Shown here one piece after another: positions 1 to 8,237 of a stretch of DNA of 24,389 nt; within the stretch, counting starts at the first letter, position 1, and each line of letters begins with the position of its first letter. Source of the stretch: Anammoximicrobium sp032229885 (GTDB taxonomy: Bacteria; Planctomycetota; Planctomycetia; Pirellulales; Pirellulaceae); NCBI GenBank assembly GCA_032229885.1, contig JAVYAJ010000047.1, forward strand, positions 1 to 24,389. The letters are read 5' to 3'. The position numbers and the translations under genes are program-made. Under the pieces are notes generated by a model. That model saw only the letters and a program-made list of their open reading frames with translations, did no database searches and had not been told where the DNA came from.

Positions 1-1364
1 ACCTGCTCGACCACCGCGACGCACCCCGTGTACGTGATGAACAACGAGAAGAGGAATCCGGCGACCAGCCCGGCGTTCAGCACGATCCCCGCGCGGTGTT
101 CGCCCATCAGATCCGTGCGATTCACCAAGCAGATCATCGCCCCGATGCTCAAGGGCAGCACAAAGACGCCGCCGATCTGAGTGGCGATCTGCGCTTGGAT
201 TGGGTTGAATCCGAGCGCGGGGACCGTCAAGCCGACGACACACGCCACCGCGGCCAAGACACGGAACAGCGGCGTGTCGGTCTCCATCCGGCCATTGCGA
301 TAGTCGGCGATCAACAGCGGCGCGATCATCAGAATCGGAAACAGCGACGACAGACCCGCGCTGAGCGCTCCGGCAAAGAACACGGCCGCGGCGAGTCGCC
401 CCGCGGCCGGCTCGAGCGCGTGGACCATATCCATCACCTTTTCGATCGGCTGTCCGTGTTTGTGCATCGCGCCGCTGGCGCTGGCCATGATCGCCAGGCT
501 GATCATGAACATCAAGCCGGCCGCCGTGACGCTGTCCCAGGTCTGGTGGCGGCATTGGGGTAGACGCCAACCCTTTTCTTGGACCAGCAACGGGCGAACG
601 ACGAACGTCGCGGCGGCCAGCGTGGTCCCCACCATGGCAGGCACGAGCACGGCGGCGCTCGGGACGCGCGGAATCCGCGGGACGAATCCGGCGACAAACT
701 CGCGCGGGCTCGGCAGGACCACGATCATCGAGATCAGAAATGCAATCCCCATCACCGCGACGAAGAACACCAGCACTTTCTCGAAAAAGGCGTAACGACC
801 GACGAACACCAGCGCGTACAGCACGGCGGCGATCGCCACGGCCACCGCCAAGCGGGCCGCGTACAGCGACACGCCGCGCGGCAACCATCCGTCCGGCAGG
901 ACTTCGAGCAGCATCGACGAGCACAGACCGAGGATGCCCATGACGGCGCCATACTGAGCGAGCACGACGCCCAGAATAACGAGCCCCGCGATCGTGCGGC
1001 CCCCGCGCAGGTATGTGCGGAAGCTGTGGATGGCGGTCTGGCCGGTTACCACGGCATACCGACCGAACGCCTCCATCAGAAAACCCATGAAGACACAGCA
1101 CAGCGCCAACAGCCATACCAGGTCGAGCCCGACCGTCGAACCGGCTTTGCACATCGTGGTCACGCTGCCCGTGCCGATCGTATAGCCGATGCAGAAGATG
1201 CCGGGACCAAACGCCAGCACGAAGCGCCCTACGCGACGCGATAACGACGGACGTGCGCCGCGCGTACCGACAGACGCTGCGCCGGGCCGCGGATCGTCCG
1301 GCTGCCTGGCGTCGGGTGGCGCGTCGGCGGGCTGCGGATCGCGGGTCGGCATCGAGTCGCTCAT
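1..1364 (-). CDS. Nramp-family metal transporter, non-canonical, 3' truncated by window edge
   Basis: This is an integral membrane protein, read on the minus strand from ATG at 1364 and still open at base 1 (454 codons visible). About 45 polar N-terminal residues precede a run of hydrophobic segments. The segment GPGIFCIGYTIGTG (residues 53-66) followed by KAG (73-75) matches the first helix of Nramp (MntH/DMT1) transporters, which import Mn2+ or Fe2+ by proton coupling. The helix-1 metal-binding DPGN is replaced by IGTG, and the helix-6 MPH motif appears as LAAATF within AMVGTTLAAATFVV. Substrate and coupling are therefore uncertain; divergent Nramp relatives with altered sites are known, some carrying Mg2+. 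An alternative ATG lies at 1352. It is 215 bp downstream of the sialidase gene on the same strand and could be co-transcribed. The family call is fairly sure; the substrate is unknown. Confidence 0.8.
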   Translation of the reverse strand, partial: MSDSMPTRDPQPADAPPDARQPDDPRPGAASVGTRGARPSLSRRVGRFVLAFGPGIFCIGYTIGTGSVTTMCKAGSTVGLDLVWLLALCCVFMGFLMEAFGRYAVVTGQTAIHSFRTYLRGGRTIAGLVILGVVLAQYGAVMGILGLCSSMLLEVLPDGWLPRGVSLYAARLAVAVAIAAVLYALVFVGRYAFFEKVLVFFVAVMGIAFLISMIVVLPSPREFVAGFVPRIPRVPSAAVLVPAMVGTTLAAATFVVRPLLVQEKGWRLPQCRHQTWDSVTAAGLMFMISLAIMASASGAMHKHGQPIEKVMDMVHALEPAAGRLAAAVFFAGALSAGLSSLFPILMIAPLLIADYRNGRMETDTPLFRVLAAVACVVGLTVPALGFNPIQAQIATQIGGVFVLPLSIGAMICLVNRTDLMGEHRAGIVLNAGLVAGFLFSLFITYTGCVAVVEQ

Positions 1365-1579
1365 ACGCCGTCTTTCGCCTCGTGCGGCCATGCCTTGGAC
1401 CTTGACGCTCGAACAGCCGCGCTGCGCCACGCTGTCGCCGCGCGAGTTCGGGGCCGGCGAGCGGCACTGGACGCTGGGGGTGAGAACGAGAATGCGAACA
1501 CAAAAACACCATCCGAGGGCGGGACTAGGAACGGCGTGCGGATCGGGATCCAGGATCCAACGATGCGTACGCGGCGCGA

Positions 1580-3295
1580 TCAGAAAATCACCAGGCTCCA
1601 CTTGCCCAGCTTCAGGGTTTCATCGACTCGCAGAATTTTCTGGTACGTCGTGCAGACGTTGCCCGGGGCGTTGACTTCGTCGAACAACAGGCACTCGGGA
1701 AGCTGGACCTTGGAGAAGCCCTGTCGGGTCAGCTCGTCGGCCAGGCTGTCGCGGTTGCGGCCTTTCGACGGTGTCAGCACAAAGATCGCGCCCTCGCGCC
1801 GACACACGGCGGATACGCCATCGATGTCCGCCACGATGAACCGCTTGCCCATCAACGGTCGGGGTACGTCGCGCAACGTGTACGCGCGGTTCGAGAACAG
1901 CGTGGCGCCGCGTTTCACCGTCTCGATGCGTCCGGCGGTCGGTTCGATCACGGCGCTCGGTCCGGCCAGCAAGGGAAGCCCGTCGTCGTTGGCGGCGAAC
2001 TCGATCTTTGGCGGGGCGCCCCGCGTCGCGCGGCCGGGGTTCGTCCCCTCGGCCTTGTTGACGACCACCCGCGGCCGCGCCCGATCGCTGACCCAGTCGC
2101 CGGCCAGGACGTCCCGCTCGGTGAACACGGCCATGTAGATGTATTTCTCGCCGGTGCGATCCATGTCGTAGATCACGTAGATGGCGCCGTCGTTCGATTC
2201 CACACCGTCGGGATACGAGACTCCCGCCCGCTCGTCCAATACCAGTCCGCCCTCCCACGACCGGCCGTCGTCGTCGGACAGGTACGCGGTCAGGTGCGAG
2301 CGGCCGGTCCGCTCGCGCAACGGGCCGTGCTTGACCAGCAGCAGCTTGCCCGAGCCGAGCCGCCGAATGAAGAACCGAGACGTCGGGTGCGCGACGTTCC
2401 AGGGCGAGACCGGCGTCCACGTGCGGCCGCCATCGAGCGAGGCGCTTTCGCCGATCCCGTACCGGGTTCGCACCAACAGCCACAGCGATCCATCCGCGCG
2501 CTGGACGATCATCGGCTCGTCGCAGTTGCGGTCCGCCGGCTCGGGAACCGTCGCTGTTCCACGCAGGCTCCACGTCGCGCCCTTGTCAGTCGAGGCGACC
2601 ACGCGACAACTTCCTTCGCGACCCCAGATCGCGGTCGGCAGCAGCCAGGCGCCATCGGCCAGGACGGTCGGCTTGCACATCATCACGCCGTCGTGGATCG
2701 GGCGCGGTTGCGACCAGACAGGGCTGGACTCGTCGGGGTTGTCCGTCGTGACGGCGAACAGCACCGGGTCGCCGCCGCCACCGCGTGTCGCCTGGCACCA
2801 GAACAGCCACAGTCGTCCATCCGGATCGGTCCACAGACACGGGTCGAACGCCCGCACCGGGCCCGGACCGTCGGGATCGATCGCCGCCGCAAGCGCAAAC
2901 CGGCTCTGCCCATCGTCGTCGCTGGTGGCCAGCAGCACGTAATTGTGCCGGTCTTCGGTGATCCCGCCGCCATACCACGTCGCCCACAGGCGGCCGTTCG
3001 CCGCCCGTTCCAGGCCCGGGATTCCCTGGAACATCCGCACCATGTCGCCATATTCCGAGCCCGGCGGGGATCGAAGCTTGGCCACAATTCGAGCCAGCGC
3101 GTCGGGCGTTCCCTCGGCCGCTGCGTCTGCGCTCGGCGGCTGCGCCGCGACGGACTGCGGGGCGGCTGGCTGTTGGACGGCTGGTTGTTGGACGGCTGGC
3201 TGCGGGTCCGACCAGCCTTGCGCCGCATCCGACTGGGCCATTGCCCAGCACAGCGGAAGCCAGGCGGCGGCCGCAGACATTACGAGACGTCGCAT
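1580..3295 (-). CDS. Secreted sialidase-like (BNR/Asp-box) beta-propeller protein
   Basis: This 571-residue protein is probably exported. A signal peptide (residues 1 to about 21, ending AMAQ) is followed by a low-complexity Pro/Gln/Ala stretch with repeated QQPAV (about 31-50). Residues about 85-400 form a sialidase-type propeller. Asp-boxes (SxDxGxTW) are visible at 235-242 STDKGATW, 286-293 SLDGGRTW and 340-347 SDDDGRSW, with a weaker SDDDGQS at 125. Family members cleave terminal sialic acids or related sugars; a substrate cannot be read from the sequence, and non-sialidase activity is possible. Residues 466-571 are a separate domain that recurs at the N-terminus of the upstream neighbour. 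The start has AAGGAG nine bases ahead. The gene lies 30 bp after the 3326-5464 gene on the same strand, so the two form an operon. Confidence 0.85.
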   Translation of the reverse strand: MRRLVMSAAAAWLPLCWAMAQSDAAQGWSDPQPAVQQPAVQQPAAPQSVAAQPPSADAAAEGTPDALARIVAKLRSPPGSEYGDMVRMFQGIPGLERAANGRLWATWYGGGITEDRHNYVLLATSDDDGQSRFALAAAIDPDGPGPVRAFDPCLWTDPDGRLWLFWCQATRGGGGDPVLFAVTTDNPDESSPVWSQPRPIHDGVMMCKPTVLADGAWLLPTAIWGREGSCRVVASTDKGATWSLRGTATVPEPADRNCDEPMIVQRADGSLWLLVRTRYGIGESASLDGGRTWTPVSPWNVAHPTSRFFIRRLGSGKLLLVKHGPLRERTGRSHLTAYLSDDDGRSWEGGLVLDERAGVSYPDGVESNDGAIYVIYDMDRTGEKYIYMAVFTERDVLAGDWVSDRARPRVVVNKAEGTNPGRATRGAPPKIEFAANDDGLPLLAGPSAVIEPTAGRIETVKRGATLFSNRAYTLRDVPRPLMGKRFIVADIDGVSAVCRREGAIFVLTPSKGRNRDSLADELTRQGFSKVQLPECLLFDEVNAPGNVCTTYQKILRVDETLKLGKWSLVIF

Positions 3296-3325
3296 GGAAC
3301 AATGCTCCTTTGAATGAGATGGCGG

Positions 3326-5464
3326 TCACGGTTCGGCGGCGCGGGCGCGAGCCGTACCCAGCGCTGCTTGGCCAACCGTATCGACCAGTCCCGTGTAGCC
3401 CGGACCGCCGCCGGCCACGTAGCCGTCGCTGCGCCCCGAGGCGTCTTTACTCACCCAAAAGCTGTACAGCGATCCGGCGGTCAGCTCGAAACGAAAACGG
3501 ACCGGCTTGTTTCGCAGGGCGGACAGGTCGGGATCACCCTGCCAACGCATCGCGACCAACGTGCCATCGCCCCGGAACGCAATGCTGTTGTCCAGCGTAA
3601 ACGGCGGGATCGGCGCGCCGTCTTCGTCACAGATGGCGGCTCTCAGTTGCCCCTCGGGCACGCTGACATTGACGAACAACCGGGCGCCTTCGAATGTCAC
3701 CGGGCGCGTCGTCACTTCGCCGGCGGACTGGGCCGCGTCCAGCGAGGCGAACCCATCGCGACGCAGAAACGCCACGCCCGTCGCCCCGCGGTCGTACATG
3801 CCGTTCTTCAGCCAATGGGCGCCGGCCTTGTCCGCGTCGCCACGAAAACCGATATAGTAGATCCACAGGCGATCGCCGTGAATCGTGCAGATGTTGCCGA
3901 GCGACTGGACATACCCGCGATCCCACACATCGCGACGCTCGGCGGGGATGTGCGCCCGCCGATCCGGACGGCTCCAGTGGAATCCATCGCGGCTGTAAGC
4001 GAAATTCAGCTCGGTCAGCTTCGGCAGCCCGCGGTCGGCGCAGACCTCGTTGGCCGGGCCGCGATGAATCTCGAAGACGCCCAGCATGATGCTCTCGTAG
4101 GCCACGGCGTCGAGGTTGTACAGTTGCGGAACGTCGCCGATGTCCGGGTCCGGCGGATCGTCGCGATCGGCGTCCGCCCACACGACGGGGTCGCCGTCGC
4201 CCCACGTCGCCCCGGCCAGGAAATCATCGGCCTCCCAGTAGTGGCGTGAGCGTCCGCGAAAGCTCGAACGGAGACTGTAGACCCACTTCTTACGAAACGG
4301 GTTGTAGAACATCGTGCTGCGATCGCCCGTGGCGCCGGTCGTGGTGCGGTTCGTCCAGTGAATCCCGTCGGGCGAGGTCATGCTGAAACCCGGCATCCGA
4401 CCACCCGGCGGACGCAGGAACATCTTGTATCTCTGCCGCGGATCGGGCGCGTCCCAATCCGGAACCACGGTCCACGAGTCCGGTGTAAGGTCGAGCGGCA
4501 GAACCTGGTTCGTTCCGGGATTGACGTCCAGATTCGGACGCTGCCAGGTCAACCCGTCCGGGCTGGTGGCATAGCAGACCGTGTGAATCCAGCCGGCCTC
4601 GTACCACATCTTGAAGACCTGCTCCGCGGGATCCCACCAGACGCCGCCGCTCTTGGGCACGGCGGCCGCGTTCCCGTCCGGGTTTCGTTCCAGTTCCGTC
4701 TCGGGCCGCAGCACCGGATTGCCGGAGTATTTTTCGGGCAGATGAAAGGTCCGCGTCAAGTTCGTGGATTCGATCAGAAAGTCGTCCACGAACAGTTGTC
4801 GCCCGATGTCGATGGGAACGACCGGGGGCCGCGCGTCCAAGTAGGGCACGGGCATCGGCGCCGTGTCGCGCGGATCGATGTTCTCGGGCGGCCATCGATC
4901 CGGCAGCACGATGCCGTTGTACAGTCGTTCACCACGGTTTTCGTGCCACGGCCGATCTGGCGCCTGGGCGACCGCCGAAGCAAACCCGACGGCCACGGCC
5001 CATTTTCCCAGGCGGAAGCGTTCGCCCCGTTCGACGTGTTTCTGATAGATCCACACCACGTCAAACGGCTGTTTGCCAAATAGCTGAAAGCGTTCGGGAA
5101 CGCCGATGCGGACGAACCCTCGAGCCTCTAACTGGCGATACAGCGAACAGGCCCGCGGATGTTCGGGTTCCGGCGTCAGCAGCGTCAAGATTCCCGGCTC
5201 GACCACGCGAAAGCTGCCGTGCTCGATGCTGCCCCGTAAAAAAGGTTTTCCCTCGAGCCAGGCCGGGCATTCGGCCAGCGTGTACTTGCGATCCGTGAAC
5301 AGCGGAGCGTCCAGCTTGAACGTATCGACCTCGTCCGCCGCGCGGTGTTCGATGACCGCGCCCGCGCCGTCCAGCGGCGAGTGCCGGATCTCGGGCGCCG
5401 GGGCCGTTGCCGTCGCCGAAGCCACGATCACGGCGCCATAAAGGATTGCACAAGCCGCCTGCAT
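3326..5464 (-). CDS. Secreted GH32/GH43-like beta-propeller protein with shared N-terminal domain
   Basis: This 712-residue protein is probably exported. I chose ATG 5464 over the longer frame from 5524 because it has GGAGG nine bases upstream and begins a clean signal peptide (MQAACAILYGAVIVASATA). Residues 55-161 form the domain shared with the downstream sialidase-like protein. From about residue 225 a propeller resembling the GH32/GH43 clan begins with QLFVDDFLIES, where the DD pair may hold the nucleophile. Typical phrases follow: VWWDP..FKMWYEAG, CYATSPDGLTW, FSMTSPDGIHW and FAYSRDGFHWSRP. About 140 C-terminal residues form a beta-rich tail. Planctomycetes carry many proteins of this type; most have no known substrate. 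It is the first gene of the pair and probably of the leftward operon. It may act on host or algal glycans, but this is inference. Confidence 0.8.
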   Translation of the reverse strand: MQAACAILYGAVIVASATATAPAPEIRHSPLDGAGAVIEHRAADEVDTFKLDAPLFTDRKYTLAECPAWLEGKPFLRGSIEHGSFRVVEPGILTLLTPEPEHPRACSLYRQLEARGFVRIGVPERFQLFGKQPFDVVWIYQKHVERGERFRLGKWAVAVGFASAVAQAPDRPWHENRGERLYNGIVLPDRWPPENIDPRDTAPMPVPYLDARPPVVPIDIGRQLFVDDFLIESTNLTRTFHLPEKYSGNPVLRPETELERNPDGNAAAVPKSGGVWWDPAEQVFKMWYEAGWIHTVCYATSPDGLTWQRPNLDVNPGTNQVLPLDLTPDSWTVVPDWDAPDPRQRYKMFLRPPGGRMPGFSMTSPDGIHWTNRTTTGATGDRSTMFYNPFRKKWVYSLRSSFRGRSRHYWEADDFLAGATWGDGDPVVWADADRDDPPDPDIGDVPQLYNLDAVAYESIMLGVFEIHRGPANEVCADRGLPKLTELNFAYSRDGFHWSRPDRRAHIPAERRDVWDRGYVQSLGNICTIHGDRLWIYYIGFRGDADKAGAHWLKNGMYDRGATGVAFLRRDGFASLDAAQSAGEVTTRPVTFEGARLFVNVSVPEGQLRAAICDEDGAPIPPFTLDNSIAFRGDGTLVAMRWQGDPDLSALRNKPVRFRFELTAGSLYSFWVSKDASGRSDGYVAGGGPGYTGLVDTVGQAALGTARARAAEP

Positions 5465-5892
5465 ATCGCCACACCTCCGGTCGTTCCGTTGCTGTACGAC
5501 GCGCCATCGCAGCGCGGGCCGCAACTGGCAGCGGGTCAGAGTCGGCGATTATACACTCTGGGCGGATGGCAATGGCCAAGCGAACGGCAGGTCTTGTGCG
5601 GACAGGATGGATACAAGTCCACCTGCCAAGCTCCTATCCCACGCCGCGCCGGGCATGACAAGACGAGCGGCGGATCGAGGCTTGCCCGAGCGCTCGGCGC
5701 TCGCGACGCGGCCGACTCGGGAGGTGCGTCCGCCGGATCGCGCGAGGCAACCGGCGCCGAGGCGCACGCCGCGACGCACGGAGACGAGGGTATCGCGTAG
5801 CGTGGCGCGCGCCTGCGGGTTCGACATGCGGCCCGCGGCGTCCCCGTTCACGTCTGGCGATCCAGACTTTCGGGCCGAGACCCACCGCCGTT
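5465..5892. other. Intergenic region upstream of the glycosidase operon
   Basis: This 428-bp stretch lies between the end of the thioredoxin-YHS gene and the start of the glycosidase pair, all on the minus strand. It contains the GGAGG ribosome-binding site for the 5464 start and one good -10 hexamer (5548-5553, minus). I see no credible gene, RNA or strong terminator in the rest. Confidence 0.5.
5548..5579 (-). promoter_or_regulatory. Candidate sigma-70 promoter for the glycosidase operon
   Basis: On the minus strand a perfect TATAAT lies at 5553-5548, 83 bases before the ATG at 5464. The -35 is weak: TTGGCC sits 20 bases upstream, longer than the ideal 17. It is the only TATAAT noticed in this intergenic region and gives a leader of about 75 nt. 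Confidence 0.4.
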
Positions 5893-7239
5893 CTACCGAC
5901 CCAGCCCCATCATGATCTCGTGCGTCCGCTGTGCGTAGGCATCCGGGCTCCGCGAGAATCGGTCCAGCGACGTCTCGTCGGCGAACAGATAGATCTTGCC
6001 GCGAAACCACATCCCGTGCGTGCGATCGCCGGGAACCAGTTCGCCACGATCTACATAGCGGATCGGATCAAGTCCGGACAGCACAGGGCTGTAGCGATCC
6101 GGATCCGCCAGAAAACGTTGCTGGTGCTGTTGGGACAGAAACAGATATGTCTGGCCGCGATGCGTCGCGCCCCAACGAGGGTCGCCTTTTGCCCACCGTT
6201 CTTGTTCTTGGAGCGTGACTGGACAATAGCCGTCCAGCGCTGGCGGCCCCGCGCCGGTCGGCGGATCAGCGTCGTCCGTGGCGGTTCGATTCGATCGGTC
6301 CGGCTCGCGTCGATCGGTGACGAACGGATTGTCCTGCCACGTCGATCGTCTGGGTCCGCGATCGCTGTCGGCCAGTGGCGACGACGCGCGGGCGTCCGTT
6401 ACGACCGGCGCAGGTGTCGGCGGCGGCGTCCGATCGTCTCGCACTCCGTAGTCGTTGGCCGGCATTTGCGGCGCCGGGCCGCCCGCGGGCGCTGGCGGCG
6501 CCCAACTGCTGCGCGGGTCGTACCCGCTGCCTTGCGGAACGTTCGGTTCGGGAGGCGGAGCGTAGCCGCTGGCGTACGAAGCGGCCTGTTCCGCGGATCG
6601 GGCGTACGACGGAGATCTGGTCCCCGCGCCGGGCGGCGCAGGAGCTTGCGGCGGGTATGCCTGGGCGGCGGCGGTCGGCGGTTGCCGAGCGGGAGCGAGT
6701 TCCGCGTATGCCGCACCGTTGGCCGCCGTCGCGACGCCATCATACGTCAGGGCGACGTGGGCGCCGGCAGCTTGCGGCTGAGCCCGTCCGTGGCTGACCG
6801 TTTGAATCGGCGGCGAACCCACGTGGGAATCCGCGGCGACGGCATTGAGAAGTTGAATATATCGCGTCGGATCCTGCGGGCTGACCGTCTTGTACAACAC
6901 TTGGCCCTGAGGCCCTAGAATCACGTCGGTCGGCCATCGGTCAACCTGGTACTGGAAGGCCACCTCGCGCGCCTGCTGGCCGTTGATTTTGACGGGAACA
7001 TAGTTCAGCGAGATGGCTCGAGACACATCCGGGTTGGTGAACACCACCTGGTCGAGTCGGCGGCAGGGCGGACAGTTGTCCGAGTAAAAATGGACCAACA
7101 GCAATCGTCGCGTCTGCTGCGCCGCCTGCTGGGCCTGGCCGAGATCGGACAGCCAGGGGATCCCGTTCTGCGCGCTGGCGGACGCGAGGGCGGACGTGGT
7201 CAACAAGCCGACCAGAACGAGTCGCAGTGCGCAGCGCAT
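5893..7239 (-). CDS. Exported thioredoxin-domain protein with two C-terminal YHS-like segments
   Basis: This protein has 448 residues. The signal peptide covers residues 1 to about 23 (LLTTSALASASAQ). A thioredoxin-like domain spans about 28-135 with CPPC at 56-59 in the context LLVHFYSDNCPPCRRLDQ, and cis-Pro-like RWPTDVI at 101-107. It resembles thioredoxins of the DsbD C-terminal/Thioredoxin_7 kind, so a periplasmic disulfide reductase or chaperone role is likely. Residues about 140-330 are a Pro/Ala/Arg-rich linker without predicted fold. Residues 335-448 hold two related blocks, GYCPVTL..GQTYLFLSQQHQQRFLADPDRY and a second containing RGKIYLFADETSLDRFSRSPDAY. These resemble the metal-associated YHS fold, but only the first has a cysteine. 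No strong ribosome-binding site is visible. The combination suggests redox handling linked to a metal site on the cell envelope, which is inference. Confidence 0.82.
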   Translation of the reverse strand: MRCALRLVLVGLLTTSALASASAQNGIPWLSDLGQAQQAAQQTRRLLLVHFYSDNCPPCRRLDQVVFTNPDVSRAISLNYVPVKINGQQAREVAFQYQVDRWPTDVILGPQGQVLYKTVSPQDPTRYIQLLNAVAADSHVGSPPIQTVSHGRAQPQAAGAHVALTYDGVATAANGAAYAELAPARQPPTAAAQAYPPQAPAPPGAGTRSPSYARSAEQAASYASGYAPPPEPNVPQGSGYDPRSSWAPPAPAGGPAPQMPANDYGVRDDRTPPPTPAPVVTDARASSPLADSDRGPRRSTWQDNPFVTDRREPDRSNRTATDDADPPTGAGPPALDGYCPVTLQEQERWAKGDPRWGATHRGQTYLFLSQQHQQRFLADPDRYSPVLSGLDPIRYVDRGELVPGDRTHGMWFRGKIYLFADETSLDRFSRSPDAYAQRTHEIMMGLGR

Positions 7240-7323
7240 GGATCTACCCGTTTCCTTTGAGGCTGAAGAAACCGTTTCCGTTCGGTTATCGGCCGCGGCG
7301 CTGCGAGCGATGAGTCAAACCTT

Positions 7324-7414
7324 GACGATTATCCGGATTTTTCCGAAATTATCGTCTGTTTCGTTCACGAACGTGACGAAGGCGGGTCGATCGAGAAAAT
7401 ATGAATTTTTTCAT
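7324..7414. promoter_or_regulatory. Cluster of three inverted repeats upstream of rho
   Basis: Three dyads fall within 91 bp. The first (7324-7356) pairs GACGAT with ATCGTC and, inside it, CGGA with TCCG around TTTT. The second (7360-7380) pairs TTCG with CGAA and TCACG with CGTGA around AA. The third (7401-7414) pairs ATGAA with TTCAT around a T run. They could be regulator binding sites for the divergent promoters or RNA hairpins; the sequence does not decide. Confidence 0.45.
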
Positions 7415-7432
7415 CGACGATTCAAAGATCCG

Positions 7433-7460
7433 TTGACAGAAACCGTAATATCGGTAAGAT
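7433..7460 (+). promoter_or_regulatory. Candidate sigma-70 promoter reading towards rho
   Basis: A perfect TTGACA at 7433-7438 is followed after 16 bases by TAAGAT (7455-7460), which matches four of six bases of TATAAT. It lies in the AT-rich part of the intergenic region and points towards rho, giving a leader of about 770 nt. Confidence 0.5.
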
Positions 7461-8237
7461 TCGGGTAGTGAGGTTCTGACATCGACGCGTGGCCGCACCT
7501 CACACAATGCTCAGATCGATGCGGTCTCGGCTCGCCAAGCGTCGGATCTTTTTGCACGATGCTTTGGACGTTTCGGGCTGGCTGATGCGGTCATCGTCCT
7601 AAATCGCTAGTTCCATTGCACGGCACTTCGTGAACTCGAGCTCAGCTTCGCGTTTGTCGAGTTTGACGCTCGAGGGGGTCGTCGGAGCGAAGCCAACTGT
7701 CCATCTTGGCGTTGGCGAGCTTGCTATTGTAGACGGCGGTTGAGTGGTCGTTGGGATTTCTGATTACAAGCTAAACCGGCTTGTTTCGTCGGCTTGCTTC
7801 GGCCGCGGCGAAGGGAAGCGCCGATCATGCGAGAGCGACACGAGATCCTCGCTTCGCGGCGGGAACGCGTTTCGTGGTGATGCGCCGCGCGACTGAGAGA
7901 ATCACATTGTAGAGTGGGCTTCCGTCCGCTTTCGCCGCGCAGAATCCAGCCGCGTCGGCCGGGTTCACCCGCGCGCGGCACAATGCTGGGAAAAATCGTC
8001 TGCTTGGCTTCGGAGTTCGATTTTGGTGTGGCTGTTGCGTTGTCCGTCACGGCACACGCCGTGCTGACGCGCGCAAAGCCTCTCTGTGCAGCACGGTAAT
8101 GACGTCACGCCGGCTCGGCGCCGCGGGGCGTATCTCGACTCGCTCGTTTTTTGCGTCGCGAGCCGCCTGTTATTTCCACCGCAACCGAGGATCGGTTCGG
8201 TCGTTTTTACGGAATGCTTTCTTGGATGATTGTGATC

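Larger units (their letters stand above)
7240..8237. other. Long gene-free region between divergent thioredoxin-YHS and rho genes
   Basis: Nearly 1 kb lies between two divergent genes. The first 230 bp are relatively AT-rich and hold three dyads and a sigma-70-like promoter reading towards rho. The remainder (about 7470-8200) has no reading frame with recognisable protein features. One small hairpin, ACAAGC..GCTTGT (7766-7784), is followed only by TTCG. If the promoter at 7433 is real, most of this stretch is a rho leader of about 770 nt. Confidence 0.55.

Noticed and set aside
579..1244. A 221-codon plus-strand frame opposite the Nramp-type gene
   Set aside because: It is rich in His, Arg and Asp without hydrophobic core, as expected from the reverse of a membrane protein gene.
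7724..8050. A 108-codon minus-strand frame in the rho upstream region
   Set aside because: The product is low-complexity Arg/Ser sequence with no ribosome-binding site.
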